A stretch of 64,000 bases of DNA from Zavarzinia compransoris (lineage in GTDB: Bacteria; Pseudomonadota; Alphaproteobacteria; Zavarziniales; Zavarziniaceae): positions 999,085 to 1,063,084 of the forward strand of contig NZ_QGLF01000001.1 of NCBI RefSeq assembly GCF_003173055.1, in the 5' to 3' direction. Positions 36,941 through 45,230 of the stretch are shown one piece after another (within the stretch, counting starts at the first letter, position 1; each line of letters starts with the position of its first letter). The notes beneath the pieces were generated by a model. It saw only the letters and a list, made by a program, of their open reading frames with translations, had not been told where the DNA came from and made no database searches. The translations under genes and the position numbers were made by a program.

Positions 36941-38638
36941 TCAGGCCGGGCCGAGGCGGAACTCGCGATCGTGGAACGGCCGCAGGCTGCTGCGGTGGCC
37001 GATGGAGATCACGGTCGTCTGCGGCAGGCGCTCGCGGATCAGGGTATAGAGCCGCTGCTCCATCGCCTCGTCCATGGCCGAGGTCGCCTCGTCCAGGAAC
37101 AGCCAGCGCGGCTGCTGAACCAGCGCCCGGGCCAGGGCCAGGCGCTGCAATTCGCCGCCCGACAGGGTGTTCTGCCAATGCCCCTCGTCGTCCAGCCGCC
37201 CCGCCAGCGCGGGCAGGCCGACATCGGCCAGGGCCTGGCGCAGGACATCGTCGTGAACCTCCGCCGCCTTGGCGGGATAGGCGACGGCGGCGCGCAGCGT
37301 GCCCACCGGCACATAGGGCCGCTGGGGCAGGAACAGGGTGCCCTTGCCGGCGGCCCCGGCCGGGATGGCCAGCCCGCCCTCGCCGAACGGCCAGATGCCG
37401 GCGAGAACACGGAACAGGGTCGATTTGCCCGAGCCGGAAACGCCGGTGATGAGGACGTGCTCGCCTTCCTTCAGGGTGAAATCGGTCGACAGCAGCGGCC
37501 GGCCGTCCGGCAGGGCGATGTCGAGATCGCTCGCCACCCAGTCGGAACCGCCGGCTGGGGTGGCGGCGAAGGCCGATTGCTGGGCCTCGGCCTGTTTCAG
37601 GACCTGCAGGAAGCTGGTCAGACGCTGCACCACCGCGGCCCATTCGGCCAGGGCGGTATAGAGATTGGCGAACCACGAGAAGGCGCCCTGGACCGAATTG
37701 AACGCCCCGGCCGATTGGGTCATATGGCCGAGGGGGATGCGCCCGCCGAAATAGGCCGCGCCCATCACCAGATAGGGCACCAGGATCACCGCCTGGTCGA
37801 AGGTCGCCTGCACCCCGACCAGCACTTTCTGGCGGTTGACGATGGCCATGAAGTTGCGCCGGACTTCCTCGAAACGCCCGCTCAGGCGCTCGCGCTCGGC
37901 CTCGCCGCCGCCGTAGAGGGCGACCGCCTCGGCATTCTCGCGCACCCGGACCAGATCGAAGCGGAAATCCGCCTCGCGCCGCTCGCGCTCGAAATTGAGG
38001 CGGACCAGCGGCCGGCCGATCAGGTGCAGGACCCAGGTGATGAGCGCCGAATAGACCAGCGCCACCCAGAAGAGAAGGCCCGGCACGACATAGTCGGCGC
38101 CGAACAGGGTGACGGTCTGGACCTGTCCGGACAGGCTCCACAGGACGAAGGAAAAGGACACCAGGGTCGCCGCATTGCTGATGAAGCTGAGCGACAGCGC
38201 CAGCGTCTTGTCGACGAAGAGGCGGAGGTCGTCGGCGATGCGCTGGTCGGGGTTGTCAGTGCCGCGGTGGGTCAGCTGCATCTTGTAGGCCGCATTGGCC
38301 CGGGTCCAGCGCTCGATGAAATGATTGGTCAGCCAGGTGCGCCAGCGGATCTCGAAGACCTGGGTCAAGACGTAGCGCAGGACCGCAAAGGCGATCCAGA
38401 GACCGGCCAATTGCGCGAAGACGACGATCTCGGCCCAGAACGTATCCTGGTTCTTTTCCTGCAAGGCGGTGAAAAAGCGATTGTTCCAATAGCTCAGGCG
38501 GACGTTGATCTCGACGATCACGAAGCTGAGCCCGACCAGGAAGCCGAAGAAGCCGAGCGCCCAGAGACCGCCCCGCGACTTGAAATAGGGCAAGGTCAAG
38601 GCCCACAGCTGTTTCAGGAATATCCAGGCCTTGCTCAT
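36941..38638 (-). CDS. SbmA/BacA- or ABCD-like ABC transporter (fused permease and ATPase)
   Basis: A 565-residue half-transporter. The N-terminal 300 residues form an ABC_membrane_2/SbmA-type membrane domain (NVRLSYWNNRFFTALQEKN; IRWRTWLTNHFIERW; DNPDQRIADDLRLF, the 'NPDQR' signature). The ATPase domain has Walker A TGVSGSGKST, signature LSGGELQRLALARAL and Walker B WLFLDEATSAMDE. E. coli YddA and peroxisomal ABCD proteins have this architecture, and some bacterial relatives move peptides, B12 or very-long-chain acyl groups. The ATG at 38638 is preferred over a GTG two codons upstream because GAGG lies six bases before it. Confidence 0.9.
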   Translation of the reverse strand: MSKAWIFLKQLWALTLPYFKSRGGLWALGFFGFLVGLSFVIVEINVRLSYWNNRFFTALQEKNQDTFWAEIVVFAQLAGLWIAFAVLRYVLTQVFEIRWRTWLTNHFIERWTRANAAYKMQLTHRGTDNPDQRIADDLRLFVDKTLALSLSFISNAATLVSFSFVLWSLSGQVQTVTLFGADYVVPGLLFWVALVYSALITWVLHLIGRPLVRLNFERERREADFRFDLVRVRENAEAVALYGGGEAERERLSGRFEEVRRNFMAIVNRQKVLVGVQATFDQAVILVPYLVMGAAYFGGRIPLGHMTQSAGAFNSVQGAFSWFANLYTALAEWAAVVQRLTSFLQVLKQAEAQQSAFAATPAGGSDWVASDLDIALPDGRPLLSTDFTLKEGEHVLITGVSGSGKSTLFRVLAGIWPFGEGGLAIPAGAAGKGTLFLPQRPYVPVGTLRAAVAYPAKAAEVHDDVLRQALADVGLPALAGRLDDEGHWQNTLSGGELQRLALARALVQQPRWLFLDEATSAMDEAMEQRLYTLIRERLPQTTVISIGHRSSLRPFHDREFRLGPA

Positions 38639-38718
38639 CCTCACCCTCGAACTGAATCACCCGGCCCCCCTGCCGGCGCGGCAGAGAATGCCAGAATCAC
38701 GACAGAAATGCGGCAGGA

Positions 38719-39978
38719 TCAGAGCACACCGCGCCGCCTGCCGCCGGTGAGCACGATCACACCCGCGCAGACGCACAGCAGGCCGCCGCCGACGGTCGCC
38801 GCGACGATGCCGAACCGCTCGGCCGCGAAGCCGACGAGCAGGCCGCCGAACGGCGCCATGCCGAGGAACATCATGGCATAAAGCGCCATCACCCGGCCGC
38901 GCAGCGCATCCGGCACCAGGGATTGCAGGATGATGTTGGCGCTGCCCACCTCGACCATCATCGAGAAGCCGGCCAGCGCCAGCGCCGCCAGCGCCAGGGG
39001 ATAGACATCGGTGACGGCGAAAAGCGCCAGCGCGGCGCCGAAGCCGGTGGCGGCAAGGCCCACGGTCCGGAAGCGCGGCGCCCGGGCGAGGCCGGCCAGC
39101 ACCAGGGCGGCCGCAAAGGCCCCGGCCCCGGCCGCCGCCATCAGGGTGCCGAGGGTGGCGGGCCCGCCGCCGTGCTTCAGGCCGGCATAGACCGGCAGCA
39201 GCGTCGTATAGGGCATGCCGAGCAGGCTGGTCCAGCCGACCAGGGCAAGCAGGCGGCGCACCCGCCGCTCGCCCCAGGCATAGGCGAAGCCTTCGCGGAT
39301 CGCGGCAAGGCCGCGCGCCTGCCGCGCGACCGGCGGCCGCGCCGGCAGGGGCATCAGGGCGAGGCTGAGGATGACGGCGGCGAAACTGCCGGCGTTGAGG
39401 GCGAAGCACCAGCCCTCGCCCACCGCCGCGACCAGAAGGCCGCCGACACTCGGCCCGATCAGCCGCGCCCCGTTGAAGAGCGAGGAATTGAGCGCGATCG
39501 CATTGGGCAAGTCGTCCTTGCCCACCATCTCGACGACGAAAGCCTGGCGCGCCGGCACGTCGAGCGCCTGCACGAGGCCGGACAGGCCGGCGACCGCCAG
39601 CACCAGGGGCACCGACACCGCCCCGCCCAGGGTGAGCCCGGCAAGCCCGGCCGCCAGCATCATCTGCATCGCCTGGGTGGCGACGATCAGGCGGCGCTTG
39701 GGCAGGCGGTCGGCCAGCGCACCGGACAATGGCGCCAGCACCAGCATGGGCAATTGGTTGACGAAGACGACTGTGCCCAGCATCAGGGGCGAACCGGTCA
39801 GGCGGTAGACCAGCCAGCTTTGCGCCACGGTCTGCACCCAGGTCCCCGTCAGCGACACCAGCTGGCCGGCAAAGAAATAGCGATAGGCCGGGTGGCGGAA
39901 CGCCCGCCCGAACCGGGCAAGGCCGGTAAGCCCCGCACCGCCCGCGCCGGCGGTGTCCGTCGTCTGATCCTGCGCCAT
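38719..39978 (-). CDS. MFS exporter (EntS/MFS_3-like)
   Basis: About 419 residues with roughly 12 hydrophobic segments. It opens with FRHPAYRYFFAGQLVSLTGTW, typical of EntS-like MFS_3 exporters. Motif A is PLSGALADRLPKRR, and the conserved DVPARQAFVVEMV lies after helix 4. Relatives export siderophores or drugs, but no siderophore gene is nearby. The start at 39978 is tentative; an in-frame ATG at 40047 lacks a ribosome site. It is 80 bases upstream of the SbmA-like gene on the same strand. Confidence 0.85.
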   Translation of the reverse strand: MAQDQTTDTAGAGGAGLTGLARFGRAFRHPAYRYFFAGQLVSLTGTWVQTVAQSWLVYRLTGSPLMLGTVVFVNQLPMLVLAPLSGALADRLPKRRLIVATQAMQMMLAAGLAGLTLGGAVSVPLVLAVAGLSGLVQALDVPARQAFVVEMVGKDDLPNAIALNSSLFNGARLIGPSVGGLLVAAVGEGWCFALNAGSFAAVILSLALMPLPARPPVARQARGLAAIREGFAYAWGERRVRRLLALVGWTSLLGMPYTTLLPVYAGLKHGGGPATLGTLMAAAGAGAFAAALVLAGLARAPRFRTVGLAATGFGAALALFAVTDVYPLALAALALAGFSMMVEVGSANIILQSLVPDALRGRVMALYAMMFLGMAPFGGLLVGFAAERFGIVAATVGGGLLCVCAGVIVLTGGRRRGVL

Positions 39979-40062
39979 GCCCTTGTCGGTCGCCGTCTTT
40001 TTCCCGTGCCCTGAAATGGTCACATTCCCGCCCGGAACCGGCACCATTTCGGGGTATTATTC

Positions 40063-40217
40063 ATACATGCCGCCTGAACGAAGCGGTGATTGCAAAGCCC
40101 CCTCGGGGGTGTGGTGCCTAAGGATCGCAACTGCCCCTCTGCCCCTAGCCGCGATCCGGATGCCCTAGTCTGGCACCATAGAAGCCCGGCCGCCCCCTCC
40201 GGCCGGGCTTCCTTTTG
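40063..40217 (+). ncRNA. Candidate structured small RNA of about 150 nt, family unknown
   Basis: The gap between two minus-strand genes holds a plus-strand structure with no coding sequence. A -10-like TATTAT lies at 40055-40060. Inside are a CCCC-CTCG-GGGG hairpin (near 40099-40109) and a long-range stem TGGTGCC (40112-40118) with GGCACCA (40172-40178). Nested in that stem is GGATCGC (40122-40128) with GCGATCC (40151-40157). It ends in a strong terminator at 40181-40217. The large closed stem with internal loops recalls 6S-like RNAs in shape only; conserved bases were not recognised. The 5' end is a guess. Confidence 0.5.
40181..40217 (+). terminator. Strong plus-strand Rho-independent terminator
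   Basis: GAAGCCCGGCCG (40181-40192) pairs with CGGCCGGGCTTC (40200-40211), a 12-bp stem and seven-base loop, followed by CTTTTG. No plus-strand protein gene lies upstream, which supports a small RNA gene ending here. Confidence 0.8.
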
Positions 40218-40241
40218 TCCGGGCCGGCCGCGTGCCGGCGC

Positions 40242-40724
40242 TCAGCCGGCCGGGGAAGCGACAGCAGGGCGTTGCAGGCAGTTTTCGAGGATCTGGTAGC
40301 ATTGCTCCAGGCGCTGGGCGGTCCGCTGGTCGGTGCCGCCGTAGACGACCTTGGTCACCACGCCGTTGCGCAGCGTGAAGCTGGCCCGGCAGTTTTCCGA
40401 ATCATCGACGTAATCGGCACCGCCGAAAATCGGGAAGCCCATGCCATAGCCGACATGGCCCGACCCGCCGAAGATGCCAAGGCCGAAGCTGGGGCCGGAG
40501 CGATAGCCCCGGACGCTGCGGCTCTCATAGGTCAGGACTTCCTCGGTCGGGCTTGCCGCCATGGCCGCCGCCGGGGCGCCGGCACAGGACAGCAGCGTCG
40601 CCTTGGACATGCCGACCAGATTGTTCTGGGCTTCCAGCGCCGCGTCCGCGCGCGGGCTGGCGCAGCCGGCCAGGCCGCCGGCAGCGGCCAGCGCCAGCAA
40701 GAAGGCCGAAGCACGAAGGTTCAT
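40242..40724 (-). CDS. Small outer-membrane-type lipoprotein, SmpA/OmlA-like
   Basis: A 160-residue lipoprotein with signal LLALAAAGGLAGC (Cys21). The mature part begins with NNLVGMSKATLLSCAGAP and then LTYESR, recalling the 'vGmskxdvlxllGxP' pattern of SmpA/BamE-like proteins. A Gly/Phe-rich middle (FGLGIFGGSGHVGYG) follows, and then a Cys-containing tail (EQCYQILENCLQ). The ATG at 40724 is seven bases after GGGAG, better spaced than one two codons earlier. A longer frame upstream is only read-through of the tRNA-Leu gene, 12 bases away, so the mRNA may be processed from the tRNA transcript. Confidence 0.75.
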   Translation of the reverse strand: MNLRASAFLLALAAAGGLAGCASPRADAALEAQNNLVGMSKATLLSCAGAPAAAMAASPTEEVLTYESRSVRGYRSGPSFGLGIFGGSGHVGYGMGFPIFGGADYVDDSENCRASFTLRNGVVTKVVYGGTDQRTAQRLEQCYQILENCLQRPAVASPAG

Positions 40725-40736
40725 GATCATTCTCCC

Positions 40737-40820
40737 TGGTGCCCGCTGCCGGGATCGAACCGGCACGGCAAAGCCGAGCGATTTTAAGTCGCTTGCGTCT
40801 ACCAATTCCGCCAAGCGGGC
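40737..40820 (-). tRNA. tRNA-Leu (anticodon TAA), CCA encoded
   Basis: The minus strand folds as a class II tRNA of 84 nt: acceptor GCCCGCT with AGCGGGC, D-arm GCGGAATTGGTAGACGC, anticodon arm AGCGACTTAAAATCGCT, a variable arm, T-arm with GGTTCGATCC, discriminator A and encoded CCA. The anticodon TAA reads UUA/UUG leucine codons, rare in this GC-rich genome. Confidence 0.97.
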
Positions 40821-40857
40821 GCCGGGAGGGAAGCGGCGGCGGCAACGGCCGCCGCGC

Positions 40858-40885
40858 CTTCTAGCATGCCGCCGGCACCCGTCAA
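40858..40885 (-). promoter_or_regulatory. Probable sigma-70-type promoter of tRNA-Leu
   Basis: On the minus strand TTGACG (40880-40885) and TAGAAG (40858-40863) are 16 bases apart, five of six and four of six matches to consensus. The predicted start is about 30 bases before the tRNA 5' end. It may also drive the lipoprotein gene downstream. Confidence 0.5.
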
Positions 40886-40892
40886 AGCGGCA

Positions 40893-41270
40893 TCAGTTGA
40901 GAACCGAATAGCCCCGGTTACGCATGCAATTGTTGATCACCTGGCGCTTTTCCTGCTCGGCGCTGATGCCGCCGCTGGCGATGCCCGAGGCGGCGCCAAG
41001 GCCGGCGCCGGCCGCAAGGCCGGTGCCGAAATTGCCCGACAGCGAACCGATGATGCCGCCGGCGACGGCACCGAGCGCGGCGCCGGCCAGGCCGCGTCCC
41101 GCCGCCTCATTGGCCGAGGGCACCTGATCGGCCAGGTTCTGGCAATAGGCGAGGTCGCTGTTGTAATAGCCGGGCGGGGCCTTGGAGGTCGCAGGGTCGA
41201 TCACCGGGCGATATCCCGATGCGCAGCCGGCGAGCGCAAGACCGAGACAGACGGTGGCGATTTTCTTCAA
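40893..41270 (-). CDS. Glycine-zipper lipoprotein
   Basis: A 125-residue lipoprotein. The likely start is TTG at 41270, with GGGAG six bases upstream, giving MKKIATVCLGLALAGC, a textbook lipoprotein signal with Cys16. An in-frame ATG at 41315 would put 15 charged residues before the signal and is less likely. The mature part has two glycine-zipper hairpins (AAGRGLAGAALGAVAGGII and GAGLGAASGIASGG), as in OmpA-associated and Rickettsia 17-kDa-type surface antigens. A Cys-rich end (INNCMRNRGY) follows. It probably sits in the outer membrane. Confidence 0.8.
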   Translation of the reverse strand: MKKIATVCLGLALAGCASGYRPVIDPATSKAPPGYYNSDLAYCQNLADQVPSANEAAGRGLAGAALGAVAGGIIGSLSGNFGTGLAAGAGLGAASGIASGGISAEQEKRQVINNCMRNRGYSVLN

Positions 41271-41390
41271 CTGATGCTCCCGACGAAGAACCCGGGCCGA
41301 CTCCCGGCCCGTCAATTTCCGGCATTATAACGCGGAAATTGCGGCGCGGTTGCGACCGCTGTCACATTCCGGCGCGAATCCTCTGTTCGA

Positions 41391-42170
41391 TCAGGCCGGA
41401 ATCTCGCCCTCATGCGCTTCGATCCCGGCGCCGCGCAGGGCCTGGCGCAGGCTTTCCGTCGCCTCCTCGAGGCGGGGCAGGTCGCGGCCGCGCAGCACCA
41501 GGGCGGTGCCGAAGCCCGCCTTGCGGAAGAAGGGATAGGAGCCGATGTCGGTATCGGGATAATGCTTCTGCACGTCTTCCAGCAGTTCGGCGATCCGGCT
41601 TTCGCCGACCAGGACGGAAACGGTGCGCGACTGCACGCTGCGCCCGCCGGCGATGAAGCCGCGCGCCCCTTCGAGCTGGGCGCGCATGATCGCCGGCACG
41701 CCGGCCAGGACGAAGACATTGCCGATGCGAAAGCCCGGCGCCTTGGAGATCGGGTTCTCGATCAGGTCGGCCCCGTCCGGCACCCGCGCCATGCGCCGGC
41801 GCACCGGGGTCAGTTCGCCCGGCGGGTAATGGGCGGCCAGCAGCGCGATCGCCGCCGGGTGCTCGATCAGCGGCAGGGCGAAAGCCTTGGCGATCGAATC
41901 GGCGGTGATGTCGTCATGGGTCGGGCCGATGCCGCCGGTGGTGAAGACATAGTCATAGCGGGCGCGGAGCGCGTTCACCGCGTCGACGATTTCGCCCTCG
42001 ATATCCGGCACCACCCGGACCTCGCGCATCTCGACGCCCCAGGTGTTCAGGGTCTTGGCGAGATGGGCCAGATTGGCATCCTGCGTCCGGCCCGACAGGA
42101 TCTCGTTGCCGATGATCGCCAGGGCGGCCGTATAGATTCGGGCGTCGGGGTCATTGTTCGCGGTCGTCAT
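41391..42170 (-). CDS. CinA N-terminal/MoCF-domain (molybdopterin-binding-like) protein
   Basis: A 259-residue protein. The first 170 residues form a MoCF/MoaB-like domain: AALAIIGNEILSGRTQDANLAH, then DYVFTTGGIGPTHDDITAD with the GGxGPTxDD ligand motif. The rest (GNVFVLAGVPAIMRAQLEG and SYPFFRKAGFGTALVLRG) matches the N-terminal domain of competence/damage-inducible CinA. The C-terminal nicotinamide-nucleotide amidase domain of full CinA is absent, as in many alphaproteobacterial stand-alone versions. It may act as an ADP-ribose or nucleotide pyrophosphatase. It is divergent from the LysR gene. Confidence 0.88.
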   Translation of the reverse strand: MTTANNDPDARIYTAALAIIGNEILSGRTQDANLAHLAKTLNTWGVEMREVRVVPDIEGEIVDAVNALRARYDYVFTTGGIGPTHDDITADSIAKAFALPLIEHPAAIALLAAHYPPGELTPVRRRMARVPDGADLIENPISKAPGFRIGNVFVLAGVPAIMRAQLEGARGFIAGGRSVQSRTVSVLVGESRIAELLEDVQKHYPDTDIGSYPFFRKAGFGTALVLRGRDLPRLEEATESLRQALRGAGIEAHEGEIPA

Positions 42171-42212
42171 GGTGGCGCACTATAGGCCGATCAGCAGCAG
42201 ATCGAAACAGCG

Positions 42213-43193
42213 ATGCCGAAGCCCCCGCGCGTTCCCCCCGCCCCGCCCGCCCGCAGCAGCCCGGCCCGCGCCGCCGACAGCACCAACGACCGCGTCTTCG
42301 CCCAGCGCATCGACTGGAACCTGTTCAAGCTCTTCGTCGAGATCACCCGCTCGGGCGGGATCGGCGCCGCCGCGCGCCGCCTGAACCGCCAGCAGCCGAG
42401 CATCAGCGCCGCCCTGAAACGCCTGGAGGACCAGTTGGGCACGCGGCTGTTCCACCGCACCGCCGGCGGCGTGGTCCCGACCGTGGCCGGCCAGGCGCTG
42501 CTGAAGATCTGCGAGCAGATGGCGCTGGCGGCCCGCGACATCCCGCACGAGGTGGCGAAGGCGGCGGGCATGGTCGAGGGCTCGATCCGCCTGCACATGA
42601 TTTCCAACTTGGTCTGCCCCGCCTTCGACCGGGCCCTGGTCGCCTTCAATGCCGAATACCCGGGGATCGAGATCAAGTTCGACATCGCGACCCACAGCGC
42701 GGTCATCCAGGCCGTCGCCTCCGGCGAGGCGGAACTCGGCATCGCCGGCGATCACGCCCCGGCCGCCGGCCTGACCTATTTCCCCCTGATGCGCGAGACC
42801 CAGCAGCTGTACTGCGGCCCCCGCCATCCCCGCTTCGGCGACGGCCCGTGCCATCCCGCCGACGTCACCCTCGACCGCTTCATCCTGACCGGGGAGGACG
42901 AGACCGAGCAATTGCGCCAGTTCCGCCGCCGCTACGGCCTCGGCGAACGGGTCGGGGGGCTGGCCGAAAACCTCTACGAGGTGCGGCGCCTGATCGAGCT
43001 TGGCCTCGGCATCGGCTTCCTGCCCACCGTGGTCGCCGAGGCGGCGGGGACCAGCCTGTCGCCCATGCTGCCGGAAGATATGCTGCCCAGTTACCACGTC
43101 TATGTCATCACCCGGGGCGAGACCGAGCGCAGCACCCCCACCCGGATCCTGCTTTCCAGCATTCTCCACGAGCTGGAGCACCCGGAGGCATAG
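42213..43193 (+). CDS. LysR-family transcriptional regulator
   Basis: A 326-residue regulator with an unusual Pro/Ala/Arg-rich 30-residue leader before the DNA-binding domain. The winged HTH (about 36-95) reads NLFKLFVEITRSGGIGAAARRL, with key residues Phe, Ile and the AAARRLN recognition turn, then QQPSISAALKRLEDQLGTRLF. The effector-binding domain follows. It precedes a same-strand operon (unknown protein, binding protein, two dioxygenases), and a palindromic site lies right at its stop codon. It probably activates that operon in response to its substrate. Confidence 0.9.
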   Translation: MPKPPRVPPAPPARSSPARAADSTNDRVFAQRIDWNLFKLFVEITRSGGIGAAARRLNRQQPSISAALKRLEDQLGTRLFHRTAGGVVPTVAGQALLKICEQMALAARDIPHEVAKAAGMVEGSIRLHMISNLVCPAFDRALVAFNAEYPGIEIKFDIATHSAVIQAVASGEAELGIAGDHAPAAGLTYFPLMRETQQLYCGPRHPRFGDGPCHPADVTLDRFILTGEDETEQLRQFRRRYGLGERVGGLAENLYEVRRLIELGLGIGFLPTVVAEAAGTSLSPMLPEDMLPSYHVYVITRGETERSTPTRILLSSILHELEHPEA

Positions 43194-43218
43194 ATTCAAT
43201 CTATGTCCTCCATTGACA
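43189..43218 (+). promoter_or_regulatory. LysR-type palindromic operator and promoter -35 element
   Basis: CATAGATTCAATCTATG (43189-43205) is a perfect 17-base palindrome with one central base and contains T-N11-A, the LysR-family box. It overlaps the LysR stop codon. TTGACA, a full -35 consensus, follows at 43213-43218; the -10 is less clear (CACAAT-like near 43238). The spacing puts the operator around -50 to -55, as expected for activation by a LysR protein. Confidence 0.6.
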
Positions 43219-43285
43219 ATTCCCACCTATTGCAGCGCACAATCAGTGACCATGATTTGTCATCGTTCCAATCATGGAGGCCGAT

Positions 43286-44098
43286 GTGCTGTCTGTCGCG
43301 ATCGTCAGGGGACTTTGGCAACGCTCGCTGATCGCGTGGCCTGACGGCCGGCGCGACACGGCCACGGCCGTCTGCTGGCTTCAGGGCCCCAGCCTCTATA
43401 TCGACCTGCGCCAGCCCGCGGGCCGGCCGGACTTCGGTGGCTATTCCTGCCTCGACGACCTGGACCGCCCGGCCCTGGCGTGGCTGGCGGCGCAGGAAGG
43501 CTTCGCCGGCGAATTGCTGTTCGACGGCGGCCATTTCGAATGGCGCCGCGACCTCGACCTGCAACCGACCTCGCCCTATTCCGATGTCGGCAAACTGTGG
43601 TTCGAGGGCGACGTCCTGGTCGAGGAAGGCCGCGACATTCCCTATATCGAGCATTGGCACCGCGGCCCGGAAGCGACCCAGCCCGCCGCCGCGGCCCGCC
43701 TGGCCGGTGCAGACGGCCGCCCGGGCACGATCGTGCGCAGCGGCGACCATTTCATGTTCGCCCGCGGCCGCGACGCCGCCCTGCCCGCGGGCGAGACCCT
43801 GGCCGAACTGGTCGCCGCCGCGCCGACCCCGGCCGCCGCCCGCGCCCTGATCGACATGGAGATTTCCTTCGGCGCCGTGACGGACGAAGGCTGGATCATC
43901 ACCCGCTCCAGCCTGCCCTGGCGCGAGGGCTGCAACCTTGCCCCGGTCACCGCCCAGGGCGGCGCCGGCCTGCTGACTGGCGAAACCGCCGCCGACGGCC
44001 GGCCCACCCATCGCCGCTGGTCGATCCAGGCGCTGCAGGGCGTCCTGACCGATCTCGTCGATTTTTCCGCCCTTCGTCCCACCGCCCTGGCTCGCTGA
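43286..44098 (+). CDS. Unknown protein encoded with binding protein and dioxygenases
   Basis: About 270 residues, no recognised family. It begins SVAIVRGLWQRSLIAWPDG and contains many paired Trp/Asp motifs (FEWRRDLDLQP, KLWFEGDVLVEEGR, YIEHWHRGPE, GDHFMFARGRD). The alternating strands suggest a lipocalin-like or other small beta-barrel, with no signal peptide. The GTG at 43286 is taken as start since GGAGG lies five bases upstream; an ATG at 43274 is an alternative. It is the first gene behind the LysR-type operator, 34 bases before the binding-protein gene. Confidence 0.7.
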   Translation: MLSVAIVRGLWQRSLIAWPDGRRDTATAVCWLQGPSLYIDLRQPAGRPDFGGYSCLDDLDRPALAWLAAQEGFAGELLFDGGHFEWRRDLDLQPTSPYSDVGKLWFEGDVLVEEGRDIPYIEHWHRGPEATQPAAAARLAGADGRPGTIVRSGDHFMFARGRDAALPAGETLAELVAAAPTPAAARALIDMEISFGAVTDEGWIITRSSLPWREGCNLAPVTAQGGAGLLTGETAADGRPTHRRWSIQALQGVLTDLVDFSALRPTALAR

Positions 44099-44132
44099 GC
44101 CGCCCAACCGTCCATCAAGGAGGAGAGTGCTT

Positions 44133-45206
44133 ATGTTTCTTCGCCGCCTGACACGTTTCGCCGCCGCCCTCTCGTGTTGTCTCGCGCTGCTGCCTGGCCT
44201 CGCCACGGCCGAGACGAAGAAGGACTTCCGCATCGCCTGGGGCATCTATGCGGGCTTCATGCCCTGGGCCTATGCCGATCACGCCGGCATCGTCAAGAAG
44301 TGGGCGGACAAATACGGCATCACCATCGATTTCGTGCAGGTGCCCGACTATATCGAATCCGTGAACCAATATACCGCCGGCCAGTTCGACGGCGTCACCA
44401 TCGCCTCGATGGACGCCCTCACCATCCCGGCCGCGGGCGGGGTCGACAGCACGGTGCTGGTCACCGGCGACTATTCCAACGGCAACGACGCCATCGTCAT
44501 CAAGGGCAAGGGCAAGACCGTCGCCGACCTCAAGGGCATGACCGTCCATGTCGTGCAATTCTCGGTCTCGCATTACACGCTCGCCCGCGCGCTCGACAGC
44601 GTCGGCCTGAAGGAATCGGACCTGAAGACCGTCAATATCTCGGACGCCGATTTCGTCGCCGCCTTCGGCACCGCCGACGTCCAGGCCCTGGTCTCGTGGA
44701 AGCCGGCGCTCTCCGACATTCAGGCGGTGCCCGATGTCACCACGGTCTTCGACAGCACCAAGATCCCCTATGAGATCCTGGACGTCGCCCTGGTGAACAC
44801 CCAGGTCCTGAAGGACAATCCGGCCCTCGGCAAGGCCCTGACCGGCGCCTGGTACGAGACCCTGGCCCTGATCGCCAAGGGCGACGAGAAGAGCAAGGAA
44901 GCCATGGACTTCATGGCCAAGGGCGCGGGCACCGACATCCCGGGCTTCCAGACCCAGCTCGACACCACCTTCCTGTTCCAGACCCCGAAGGAAACCATCG
45001 AGTTCCTGCGCTCGCCCAAGCTGGCCGAGGCGCTGGCGCTGGTCTCGAAGTTCAGCTTCGAGCACGGCCTGCTCGGCGAAGGCGCCAAGAGCCCGGATGC
45101 GGTCGGCATCGAAATCCCCGGCGGCAAGATCCTGGGCGATCCGAACAATGTGAAGCTGCGCTACGACGACAGCTTCGCCGCCATGGCGGCCGAAGGCAAG
45201 CTGTAA
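44133..45206 (+). CDS. NitT/TauT-type ABC substrate-binding protein (orphan)
   Basis: A 357-residue periplasmic binding protein. The signal LTRFAAALSCCLALLPGLATA is followed by RIAWGIYAGFMPWAYADHAG. The body has the SsuA/THI5-like pattern: VNQYTAGQFDGVTIASMDAL, KTVADLKGMTVHVV, and DADFVAAFGTADVQALVSW. It resembles the binding proteins found near urea carboxylase genes, so a small nitrogen compound is a fair guess. No permease or ATPase gene is within the window, so it must use distant partners or act as a sensor. AAGGAGGAG lies seven bases before the ATG, stronger than the GTG at 44127. Confidence 0.85.
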   Translation: MFLRRLTRFAAALSCCLALLPGLATAETKKDFRIAWGIYAGFMPWAYADHAGIVKKWADKYGITIDFVQVPDYIESVNQYTAGQFDGVTIASMDALTIPAAGGVDSTVLVTGDYSNGNDAIVIKGKGKTVADLKGMTVHVVQFSVSHYTLARALDSVGLKESDLKTVNISDADFVAAFGTADVQALVSWKPALSDIQAVPDVTTVFDSTKIPYEILDVALVNTQVLKDNPALGKALTGAWYETLALIAKGDEKSKEAMDFMAKGAGTDIPGFQTQLDTTFLFQTPKETIEFLRSPKLAEALALVSKFSFEHGLLGEGAKSPDAVGIEIPGGKILGDPNNVKLRYDDSFAAMAAEGKL

Positions 45207-45230
45207 CCTTAAGCGTAAAGGAAGCCGATC

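Noticed and set aside
40063-40217. tmRNA, SRP RNA or RNase P RNA in the structured region
   Set aside because: No tRNA-like ends, tag reading frame, GGAAGCAGC loop or RNase P core motifs were found; only a generic structured RNA is supported.
40725-40814. N-terminal extension of the lipoprotein (start MAELVDASDLK)
   Set aside because: Those codons are the tRNA-Leu gene read as protein; a proper ribosome site lies before the ATG at 40724.
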